Part shown: in pieces, positions 49,766 to 55,868 of the stretch | Position numbering within the stretch: position 1 is the first letter of the stretch | How the letters are laid out: every line of letters starts with the position of its first letter | Source of the DNA: JAJTHB01 sp033763775 | Lineage (GTDB): Bacteria > Pseudomonadota > Alphaproteobacteria > Rickettsiales > SXRF01 | Assembly (NCBI GenBank): GCA_033763775.1 | Contig: JANRJW010000011.1 | Coordinates: 1 to 55,868 of the forward strand | Direction of reading: 5' to 3' | DNA length: 55,868 nucleotides | Program-made: the position numbers and the translations under genes | The notes under the pieces: generated by a model | What the model was told of the DNA's origin: nothing | Database searches by the model: none | What the model saw: only the letters and a program-made list of their open reading frames with translations

Positions 49766-51841
49766 ATGGATCCGATGACCTTTGTCATTCTCTGCGGCGC
49801 CGCGTCGCTGCTTTATGGTGTGGTGGCTGGCCGCCAGATTATGGCCGCGCCTGCCGGCTCAGAGAAAATGATCAACATCGCCGCTGCCATTCAGGAAGGC
49901 GCGCGCGCTTATCTTAACCGCCAATACACCACCATCGCTATTGTAGGCGTGGTGATTGGCGCTCTGCTTGCCTGGCGCCTCGGCTGGTATGTAGGCGTAG
50001 GCTTTGCCATTGGCGCGGTGCTTTCCGGCATTGCTGGCTATATCGGCATGAACATCTCGGTGCGTGCGAACGTGCGCACGGCAGAAGCCGCGAAATCCGG
50101 CCTGCAGCCGGCGCTGACCATCGCCTTCAAATCCGGCGCGGTGACCGGTATGCTCGTGGTTGGTCTTGGTCTGCTCGGCATTGCGCTTTACTACAACATG
50201 TTGCTCGGCATGAACATGGACACCCGCAAAATCCTTGAGGCGCTGGTTGCCCTCTCGTTTGGTGCGTCGCTGATTTCGATTTTCGCCCGCCTTGGTGGTG
50301 GTATCTTCACCAAAGGCGCGGATGTGGGCGCTGACCTTGTGGGCAAGGTGGAAGCGGGTATCCCCGAGGATGATCCACGCAACCCGGCGGTGATTGCTGA
50401 TAACGTGGGCGATAATGTTGGCGACTGCGCAGGCATGGCCGCTGACCTGTTTGAAACTTATGTGGTAACGATCGTGGCCACCATGCTGCTCGCAGCGATT
50501 TACTTTGCTGGCGAAGCGCAGGGCACCATGATGATGTACCCGCTTGCTATTGGCGGCGCGTGTATCATCACCTCGATCATCGGCACGTTCTTTGTGAAAC
50601 TCGACAAAACCAAGAACATCATGAAGGCTCTGTATAAGGGTCTCATCTGGAGCGCAGTGCTCTCGGTGCCGGTGATCTGGTACATCACCGATCATATGCT
50701 TGGTATCAACACCAGCTACAGCGTGGGTGGGCATGAGTTTGTCGGTCGTCATATCTTCTACTGCGCTCTGATTGGCCTTGGTGTCACCGGCGCGCTGGTA
50801 TGGCTCACGGAATACTACACCTCCACCAAGTATCGTCCGGTGCGTAGCGTGGCGCAGGCCTCGACCACTGGTCATGGTACGAACGTGATTCAGGGTCTGG
50901 CCGTGTCGATGGAAGCGACCGCGCTTCCTGCGATCGTGATCTGCGCTGGCATCATTGGTGCGTATCTGCTCTGCGGCCTGTTTGGGATTGCCATTTCGGC
51001 AACCACCATGCTGGCGCTGGCTGGTATCGTGGTGGCGCTGGATGCTTATGGGCCGGTCACGGATAATGCTGGCGGTATCGCCGAAATGTCCGGCCTGCCG
51101 AAAGACATCCGCGAAACGACCGATGCGCTCGATGCCGTGGGCAACACCACCAAAGCCGTGACCAAAGGCTATGCCATTGGTTCGGCTGCGCTGGCGTCGC
51201 TCGTGCTCTTTGCGGCTTACACCGAAGATCTCAAACACTATTTCCCGAATATTGAAGTGAAGTTTGAGCTTTCGGATCCTTATGTCGTGGTGGGGCTCCT
51301 CATGGGCGGATTGCTGCCGTACCTGTTCGGTGCGATGGGCATGATGGCCGTGGGGCGTGCTGCGGGCTCGGTGGTGGTGGAAGTTCGCCGCCAGTTTAAA
51401 GAGATCCCGGGTATCATGGCGGGCACCGCGAAGCCGGATTACGGCCGCGCAGTGGATATGCTCACCAAAGCTGCGATCAAGGAGATGATTGCTCCCAGCC
51501 TACTGCCAGTGCTGGCACCGGTGGCGCTGTACTTCGTGATCAACGCGATTGCGGGTCAGGCTTCGGCATTTGCTGCGCTGGGTGCGATGCTGCTTGGCAT
51601 CATCATCACCGGCCTCTTCGTTGCGATCTCCATGACCGCCGGCGGCGGCGCGTGGGATAACGCGAAGAAATACATCGAAGAAGGCCATCATGGCGGCAAA
51701 GGTTCGGAAGCCCACAAGGCGGCCGTTACCGGCGACACCGTCGGCGATCCGTATAAGGACACCGCCGGCCCGGCCGTGAACCCGATGATCAAGATCGCAA
51801 ATATTGTTGCGATTTTGCTCCTCGCATTGCTGGCTGCATAA
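49766..51841 (+). CDS. hppA: K+-independent proton-translocating pyrophosphatase
   Basis: Membrane pump that hydrolyses pyrophosphate and moves protons out of the cytoplasm. About 16 helices. The substrate site is DVGADLVGKVEAGIPEDD near residue 187 with ADNVGDNVGDCAGMAADLFE (D/N-rich PPi and Mg ligands). The segment GNTTKAVTKG near residue 458 has Lys and Thr where K+-dependent enzymes have Ala and Gly, indicating the K+-independent H+ type. 691 residues from the ATG at 49766, which has AAGGAG 6 bases upstream. A terminator follows. Confidence 0.95.
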   Translation: MDPMTFVILCGAASLLYGVVAGRQIMAAPAGSEKMINIAAAIQEGARAYLNRQYTTIAIVGVVIGALLAWRLGWYVGVGFAIGAVLSGIAGYIGMNISVRANVRTAEAAKSGLQPALTIAFKSGAVTGMLVVGLGLLGIALYYNMLLGMNMDTRKILEALVALSFGASLISIFARLGGGIFTKGADVGADLVGKVEAGIPEDDPRNPAVIADNVGDNVGDCAGMAADLFETYVVTIVATMLLAAIYFAGEAQGTMMMYPLAIGGACIITSIIGTFFVKLDKTKNIMKALYKGLIWSAVLSVPVIWYITDHMLGINTSYSVGGHEFVGRHIFYCALIGLGVTGALVWLTEYYTSTKYRPVRSVAQASTTGHGTNVIQGLAVSMEATALPAIVICAGIIGAYLLCGLFGIAISATTMLALAGIVVALDAYGPVTDNAGGIAEMSGLPKDIRETTDALDAVGNTTKAVTKGYAIGSAALASLVLFAAYTEDLKHYFPNIEVKFELSDPYVVVGLLMGGLLPYLFGAMGMMAVGRAAGSVVVEVRRQFKEIPGIMAGTAKPDYGRAVDMLTKAAIKEMIAPSLLPVLAPVALYFVINAIAGQASAFAALGAMLLGIIITGLFVAISMTAGGGAWDNAKKYIEEGHHGGKGSEAHKAAVTGDTVGDPYKDTAGPAVNPMIKIANIVAILLLALLAA

Positions 51842-51860
51842 GCTACCAGCATAACGAAAG

Positions 51861-51890
51861 AAAAGGCCGCCTCCGAGCGGCCTTTTTGTT
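51861..51890 (+). terminator. intrinsic terminator of hppA
   Basis: Stem AAAAGGCCGC (51861-51870) and GCGGCCTTTT (51877-51886) around CTCCGA, followed by a T-rich run (TTTTTGTTTTTC). Its right arm and T-run are repeated exactly 573 bases further on (52450-52469). Confidence 0.9.
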
Positions 51891-51910
51891 TTTCAGCAGA
51901 GTGATTTCAG

Positions 51911-51927
51911 TTGTCATAAAACCTTAA
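51911..51927 (+). promoter_or_regulatory. conserved upstream box, copy 1
   Basis: TTGTCATAAAACCTTAA, repeated identically at 52488-52504. Each copy lies about 70-87 bases before a lipoprotein gene. TTGTCA could be a -35 box, and TGTCATA also resembles half of a Pho box; neither use is proven. Confidence 0.45.
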
Positions 51928-51981
51928 TATGCAAATTGGATAGCCAGTGGTAGTGTGCCATACTTTTTGATAGGAGGTTTT

Positions 51982-52404
51982 ATGGTTTCTAGAAATGCAC
52001 AGGCTGGAGTTATTACCGCACTTATTGCCGCTGGCTGTAGCGGTGGTGTAAATGAGGCGGAACGTGTCAGGGATTTGGTGCGCGGAATAGAACGATATGT
52101 TGATGACCATAGCACTGTTATGTTTGTTGATAAGCAAAATGCTGATAAGCAAACGAGTGATGTTGTGCGTACGCTAATCGGTAATCATCGCAATGAACGG
52201 GAGATTGGATACAAGGAACGTCTTGAGGAAATACAGAAGGATTACGCAGCACTTTCTGTCAGCGGCCGTACGGCAGTCGACAGGCAATTGCAAGGGCTTA
52301 TGGAAGGTGAATTTGCAAAAAAGCCTTACAGATCAGATGAAATAAAGCTCGTACAGCAGGCGCTTGCCAAAGTTCCTGCCCCGTCTGCTGATCTCCCCCG
52401 CTAA
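51982..52404 (+). CDS. predicted lipoprotein, one copy of an ~85-aa repeat
   Basis: A 140-residue protein. The N-terminus MVSRNAQAGVITALIAAGC looks like a lipoprotein signal with acylated cysteine 19. The mature part is helical and contains one unit of a repeat found also in the next two genes: a helix, then LEEIQKDYAALSVSGRTAVD, then a second helix ending at LVQQALAKV. AGGAGG 5 bases before the ATG at 51982 fixes the start. First of three related genes after hppA. No known family recognised. Confidence 0.72.
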   Translation: MVSRNAQAGVITALIAAGCSGGVNEAERVRDLVRGIERYVDDHSTVMFVDKQNADKQTSDVVRTLIGNHRNEREIGYKERLEEIQKDYAALSVSGRTAVDRQLQGLMEGEFAKKPYRSDEIKLVQQALAKVPAPSADLPR

Positions 52405-52432
52405 AGTATTGTTGTTTTAATTATTGAGGCAA

Positions 52433-52461
52433 GGGCCGCCCCTAGCCGGGCGGCCTTTTTG
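52433..52461 (+). terminator. intrinsic terminator of the first lipoprotein gene
   Basis: Stem GGCCGCCC (52434-52441) and GGGCGGCC (52448-52455) followed by TTTTTGTTTTTC. It shares 20 identical bases with the hppA terminator's right arm and T-run. Confidence 0.88.
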
Positions 52462-52487
52462 TTTTTCAGTGGGTTAGGTGTGGTCAA

Positions 52488-52504
52488 TTGTCATAAAACC
52501 TTAA
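52488..52504 (+). promoter_or_regulatory. conserved upstream box, copy 2
   Basis: TTGTCATAAAACCTTAA, identical to 51911-51927. If TTGTCA is a -35 element, TTTTAT 18 bases further is a possible -10 in this copy. It lies 71 bases before the ATG of the 341-residue lipoprotein gene when counted from the box end. Confidence 0.45.
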
Positions 52505-52574
52505 CACACTGTTTTATCGCCATTTGCTAGTATGGTTGCCAGTTATTTACCTTCACAAGAAACCAGGGATTTTT

Positions 52575-53600
52575 ATGGCAAACGATTTCGGTACAAAAGC
52601 AGCAATACTCGCCACCGCGCTCACGGGCGCCGCGTGCGACGGTACACAACCAACCAATCCACCCGCCGCTTCCGCACCGGAAGTTCCGGGCGTTGATCAG
52701 GCTATAAAAAATTTCATGGAAATATTCAATATTCTGTTTGGGCAAATAAAAAATCCGCAGCAATTTGAAGGCACCGCCGATCAGCAGGCTGTTTACGCCG
52801 CCCGCCATAAAGCCGAGCTGCATGTGCAGTTTATAGCGCTCGCGCATGATTACAAAAAACTTCCAGAAGTTGGTAAGCGTCAGGTTCAGGCGTATCTAAC
52901 CGATGAGCTTGCATGGGTAAAAGGCGATGAACGCGCACTGGCCGAATTGCAAGCCATTCAGACATTATTCACCGCAGAAGCAGAACAATCTCCCACCGCT
53001 AACCTGATCGCTTCGATCAAGCGCGTTGCGGCAACGGATGCTAGCAACGTCGTGAACTTTGATCGTCGTGGCGGCGAGCGGCCTGATATCATTGCAGCCG
53101 AGGCGCGTACGCTGAAGGGGCAATATGAAAAACTTTCACCGGATGATAAAGCAATCGTTGATAATGCAATCGATGCACAACGTGAAGCGTGGAAAGATAA
53201 TGCCTATCTTTCCAGTTCTCTAAGATCAGTTGCTACAAAAGTTCAACCGGAAAAACCGGTTGAGAAACCTATCGCAAAAATCGCGCCGCAGCCAAAGATT
53301 GTTGATAATGCGGATAGCATTTTGAGCGAGGCATTGGGTGTGGCAGTGCGTATCGGCAATGATAATATCGGCGCTAAGACTGGAAGCGAACAGGAGAAAG
53401 CCCGTCAGGATTCCATCCAGAAAGACCTGAATGCATTAAAAGATCGCTATAGCGATCTGCCTTCCGGAATTAAAGCGCAGGTAGATGCCAAAATCGCAGA
53501 AAAGATCAGCAATCCAGACACCAACCCGGATATTAAAGTTGGTTATGAGGCAATCAAGGCTTCATTCCAGACCACCAAACAAGCTTCACCCGGCAGATAA
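52575..53600 (+). CDS. predicted lipoprotein, three copies of an ~85-aa repeat
   Basis: A 341-residue protein with a short lipoprotein-like signal (KAAILATALTGAAC, cysteine 21). Three helical units follow at about 41-133, 143-222 and 245-335. Their cores align as HDYKKLPEVGKRQVQAYL, GQYEKLSPDDKAIVDNAI and DRYSDLPSGIKAQVDAKI; each is followed by a second helix, and a Pro/Lys-rich linker (EKPVEKPIAKIAPQPK) precedes the third. AGGGA precedes the ATG at 52575. No enzyme motif; an envelope scaffold or binding role is possible. Confidence 0.74.
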   Translation: MANDFGTKAAILATALTGAACDGTQPTNPPAASAPEVPGVDQAIKNFMEIFNILFGQIKNPQQFEGTADQQAVYAARHKAELHVQFIALAHDYKKLPEVGKRQVQAYLTDELAWVKGDERALAELQAIQTLFTAEAEQSPTANLIASIKRVAATDASNVVNFDRRGGERPDIIAAEARTLKGQYEKLSPDDKAIVDNAIDAQREAWKDNAYLSSSLRSVATKVQPEKPVEKPIAKIAPQPKIVDNADSILSEALGVAVRIGNDNIGAKTGSEQEKARQDSIQKDLNALKDRYSDLPSGIKAQVDAKIAEKISNPDTNPDIKVGYEAIKASFQTTKQASPGR

Positions 53601-53602
53601 TC

Positions 53603-54112
53603 ATGAGTAAAAAACCGATCGCTTCTACCGCGCTCGCCGCTGTATTGGCCGGGTGCAGCAGCGCCCCTGAAACCGATTCTCCCGTTTTGCCTCCGCAGGA
53701 GGCGCCGATTTCGGCGCCGGAAGTTCCGCGGCCGATGATACAAAAAAAGGCAGAAGCGCGCATAGAACTTTCCCCAGTCAAACGAACGGTATCGCCGGAA
53801 GCGATTCAAGACATGGTGCAGCAGATAGGCTCATTGGCCATGGAAATACTGTGGGCTCAGGATCTGCCACAGACTGAAGAAGTTAAAGACAGGCAGAAGC
53901 AATTTTTGCGTCAGCAGGAGCAGTTGGTGGAGCGCTATCAGGGAATGATTTCTTATGACCGCGCCCGTGTGGATGCGGGGCTCGATGCAAAGCGCCGTGA
54001 GTGGCAAAATAACCCGGAGCGTACTGCGATCAGCGGCGACTATGTAAAAATACTGGATGGCATTCAATCATCCATGAAATCCGCAGTCAGTGCTGCAAGC
54101 CCAAGCCGCTAA
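53603..54112 (+). CDS. predicted lipoprotein, one copy of an ~85-aa repeat
   Basis: A 169-residue protein with a textbook lipobox (STALAAVLAGC, cysteine 18), a Pro-rich linker (SAPETDSPVLPPQEAPISAP) and one repeat unit (about 60-165) with core ERYQGMISYDRARVDAGLDAK's pattern (Y, hydrophobic, VD) and a second helix ending KILDGIQSSMKS. Two bases after the previous gene, so co-transcribed. Overlaps the opposing YqaA-like gene by four bases. Confidence 0.76.
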   Translation: MSKKPIASTALAAVLAGCSSAPETDSPVLPPQEAPISAPEVPRPMIQKKAEARIELSPVKRTVSPEAIQDMVQQIGSLAMEILWAQDLPQTEEVKDRQKQFLRQQEQLVERYQGMISYDRARVDAGLDAKRREWQNNPERTAISGDYVKILDGIQSSMKSAVSAASPSR

Positions 54113-54522
54113 ACGGCTAATACCCGCCCATAGTTCCAAACGAGCCCAATCAAAATAAAAAGTAGCGTTTTCTTAGGCGGTACGCCGAAGAACCCGGCGG
54201 CGAGGGTGAGTAGGTTGCAAAATGGTAGCCATGCGAGCACTAGCAGATAAATGCCGGTTTTCAGGAAATGCCCACGGATTTTTTCGTAAACATCGGGCGC
54301 GGGCTTCCAGTTTTTCTTGGTGTGCATTTTTTTTAGTTGCGTGCCGATCCACCAGTTGAAAGCATGGCCGAGCAAAGCGCCTGCAACTGCCGCTAGTACC
54401 GGCATCTGCATCGGTTGTTCGCCAAATGCTTTTAATGCATAGAAAGCAGGCTCGCTTCCAAGGGGGATAATGCTGGCTTTATGCAGCGCTTCGAGAAATA
54501 TCTGTGGGAGGAAGTCGGTCAT
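54109..54522 (-). CDS. YqaA/DedA-like membrane protein
   Basis: A 137-residue inner-membrane protein with three to four hydrophobic segments. The opening EALHKASIIPLGSEPAF, the GHAFNWWIGTQLKK loop and the LAWLPFCNLLTLAAGFFGVP re-entrant segment match the YqaA branch of the DedA/SNARE-associated family, linked to lipid or undecaprenyl-phosphate handling. Start overlaps the ispA stop by one base (TAATG), so it is the last gene of the xseB-ispA group. Confidence 0.75.
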   Translation of the reverse strand: MTDFLPQIFLEALHKASIIPLGSEPAFYALKAFGEQPMQMPVLAAVAGALLGHAFNWWIGTQLKKMHTKKNWKPAPDVYEKIRGHFLKTGIYLLVLAWLPFCNLLTLAAGFFGVPPKKTLLFILIGLVWNYGRVLAV

Positions 54523-55490
54523 TACGCCTTGCGTGAGACGACGTATTTTGCCAGAGCACGGAGGTTGTCCGCCTTTTTGTCGAACACGTCGAGATGGCCG
54601 ATGGCTTGTTTGGAGAGCAGCTCGGCGTGGTCGCGCGCGCGTTCAACGCCCATGGAGGCGACGAGCGTGGCCTTACCGGCAATTTTATCCTTGCGGACGC
54701 CTTTGCCCACCGTGGTGCGGGTGCCTTCGACGTCGAGCAGATCATCCGTAATCTGGAAGGCGAGGCCCATATCGTGCGCATAGGCGCGCAGCATTTTGCG
54801 CATCATGGCGGGGGCTTTGCCGAGAATCGCCCCGGCTTCGCACGACACGGCGAACAGTTCGCCGGTTTTCATGCGCTGCAGGCGGATGATTTCATCGATG
54901 GAAAGTTTAGCGCGGTGCGCTTCCATATCCATCATCTGGCCGCCGACCATGCCCCAGCAACCGGCTGCGGATGCCAGTGAGTGAACCAACTCACATCTAA
55001 CATTCGGATCGGCATGGGTTCTTCCGTTGGAGAGAATCTGGAACGCATAGGCCTGCAGGCCGTCACCGGCAAGAATCGCCGTCGCTTCGTCGAACTGTTT
55101 GTGGCAGGTCGGTTTGCCGCGGCGCAGGTCGTCGTTGTCGAGTGCGGGAAGGTCGTCGTGAATCAGCGAATAGGTGTGGATGAATTCGATCGCGCAGGCA
55201 GCTTCGATGGCGGAGTGGATGCTCACACCGAATAATCCTGCCGAGCACACGGTGAGGAACGGGCGCAGGCGTTTGCCGCCGGAAAGCGCCGAATAGCGCA
55301 TCGCTTCGAGCACCAGCTCTTCACCGCTCGGCGTATTGTTTTCTTCGCGCGCGGCCTGCTGCATTCTTGGCAGCGAAATAATGTTGCCGCTATAGCCCGG
55401 CACCTGAAGCAATTCGCTCATGCGGGTTTCGAGTACGTCGGCGACCGTATTGATCGCATCGTTGAGATTGTCGGGGAGTTTAACGACCAT
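54522..55490 (-). CDS. ispA: polyprenyl (farnesyl) diphosphate synthase
   Basis: Condenses isopentenyl diphosphate with allylic diphosphates to C15 (or C20) products for quinone and undecaprenol synthesis. The first aspartate-rich motif is IHDDLPALDNDDLRRG and the second is QITDDLLDVEG; GGKRLRPFL binds substrate. 322 residues from the ATG at 55490, which has a distant GGA. An ATG at 55508 would overlap xseB by 11 bases and add six residues. The xseB-ispA pairing is common in proteobacteria. Confidence 0.92.
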   Translation of the reverse strand: MVVKLPDNLNDAINTVADVLETRMSELLQVPGYSGNIISLPRMQQAAREENNTPSGEELVLEAMRYSALSGGKRLRPFLTVCSAGLFGVSIHSAIEAACAIEFIHTYSLIHDDLPALDNDDLRRGKPTCHKQFDEATAILAGDGLQAYAFQILSNGRTHADPNVRCELVHSLASAAGCWGMVGGQMMDMEAHRAKLSIDEIIRLQRMKTGELFAVSCEAGAILGKAPAMMRKMLRAYAHDMGLAFQITDDLLDVEGTRTTVGKGVRKDKIAGKATLVASMGVERARDHAELLSKQAIGHLDVFDKKADNLRALAKYVVSRKA

Positions 55491-55497
55491 GTTTGGA

Positions 55498-55743
55498 TTA
55501 TTCCGCATCGAAGGGTTGAGTGGAGAGTGAGCCGTCCTGAGTCTTGATGATTTTTTCGACTTTCAGGCGGGCATCTTTGAGTTTCTGTTCGCAGTAATTT
55601 TTCAACTCCGTGCCGCGCACATAGTCGTTGATCGAGGATTCAAGGTCGCCCGATCCGGACTCGAGCTTGCGGACAATTTTTTCTAAATCGCCAAGCGCCT
55701 GCTCGAAGGAGGATGGTTCTGATTTTTCTGCTGTTTTTGCCAT
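55498..55743 (-). CDS. xseB: exodeoxyribonuclease VII small subunit
   Basis: Small subunit of the single-strand exonuclease VII. 81 residues, mostly two helices, with the family core SSFEQALGDLEKIVRKLESG, then LESSINDYVRGTELKNYCEQ. Upstream of ispA as usual. Followed on the far side by the end of pntB with a 44-base gap. Confidence 0.93.
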   Translation of the reverse strand: MAKTAEKSEPSSFEQALGDLEKIVRKLESGSGDLESSINDYVRGTELKNYCEQKLKDARLKVEKIIKTQDGSLSTQPFDAE

Positions 55744-55787
55744 AGGCTGCTGATTTTAAGTGATAAGACTGATTGGAGCAAGGTTAT

Positions 55788-55868
55788 TTAATGTTTGAGC
55801 GCTTTTACCAGCTCTTCCGTCATTTTCTTGGCGTCGCCGAAGAGCATCATGGTGTTGTCCTGGTAGAA
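55788..55868 (-). CDS. pntB: NAD(P) transhydrogenase subunit beta, C-terminal end (partial)
   Basis: Only the last 26 codons lie in the window; the gene continues past its edge. The encoded end reads FYQDNTMMLFGDAKKMTEEL followed by VKALKH and a stop at 55788. NTMMLFGDAKK is the highly conserved C-terminus of PntB, the NADPH-binding membrane subunit of the proton-translocating transhydrogenase. Confidence 0.85.
   Translation of the reverse strand, partial: FYQDNTMMLFGDAKKMTEELVKALKH

Noticed and set aside
49859..51238. Large open frame opposite hppA (459 codons)
   Set aside because: It lies entirely antisense to a strongly conserved pump gene, is rich in His and Arg as expected of a GC-biased shadow frame, and has no family motif or ribosome-binding site.
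1..55868. tRNA, rRNA, CRISPR array, prophage or insertion-sequence transposase
   Set aside because: I looked for clover-leaf T-arm sequences, regularly spaced repeats and transposase or integrase motifs and saw none. The repeats present are short palindromes, not spaced arrays.

Overview
The window is a 55.9 kb piece of a chromosome from an aerobic, motile alphaproteobacterium. Several things point to that group: the gene order nuoF-G-H-I-J-K-L-M-N-birA-coaX-rnj, then a DUF1467 gene, proS, lolC and lolD; a short prolyl-tRNA synthetase without the editing insertion; DUF2125 and DUF1674 proteins; and a K+-independent H+-pyrophosphatase. I cannot fix the order from sequence alone. Nothing suggests a plasmid or prophage. 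I saw no tRNA, rRNA, CRISPR array or transposase gene.

Layout. 1-12.8 kb: the distal half of the complex I operon (nuoF to nuoN, with one small PH-like gene between nuoF and nuoG), then birA and coaX. 12.9-16.7 kb: RNase J, facing three genes for glycine-rich membrane proteins of unknown role. 16.8-24.7 kb: DUF1467, proS, lolC, lolD, dnaE and motA. 24.7-25.6 kb: two small envelope genes and two matching 17-bp palindromes. 25.6-33.5 kb: folate genes (pabB, pabC-like, a folK-folP fusion, folC), DUF2125, dapD and an AT-rich orphan. 33.6-42.2 kb: truA, fmt, def and gltX on the minus strand, then comEC, a membrane methyltransferase and uvrD on the plus strand. 42.2-47.9 kb (minus): a coiled-coil orphan, a chemoreceptor, then rsmB, an orphan, rpe and yacG. 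48-54.1 kb (plus): a SIMPL protein, an sdhAF4-like gene, a perfect parS site, a membrane thioredoxin, hppA and three related lipoprotein genes. 54.1-55.9 kb (minus): a YqaA-like protein, ispA, xseB and the 3' end of pntB.

The most unusual feature is a set of small palindromic repeats that invade genes. A 59-bp palindrome adds about 21 codons to truA. A 90-bp composite repeat adds 30 in-frame codons to the neighbouring fmt. A 126-bp element with about 25-bp terminal inverted repeats supplies the N-terminus of the sdhAF4-like gene. An imperfect inverted repeat covers the start codons of gltX and comEC, and another hairpin separates nuoK from nuoL. They resemble, in behaviour, the Rickettsia palindromic elements (RPE). 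Other points of interest are the parS site (probable nearness to the replication origin), a family of lipoproteins built from an approximately 85-residue repeat, and the glycine-rich membrane-protein trio.

Functionally the window combines respiration and proton energetics (complex I, H+-PPase, transhydrogenase), one-carbon and folate supply linked to initiator-tRNA formylation (folate genes, fmt, def), translation (proS, gltX, truA, rsmB), DNA replication and repair (dnaE, uvrD, xseB, yacG), and envelope upkeep (lolCD, dapD, ispA).
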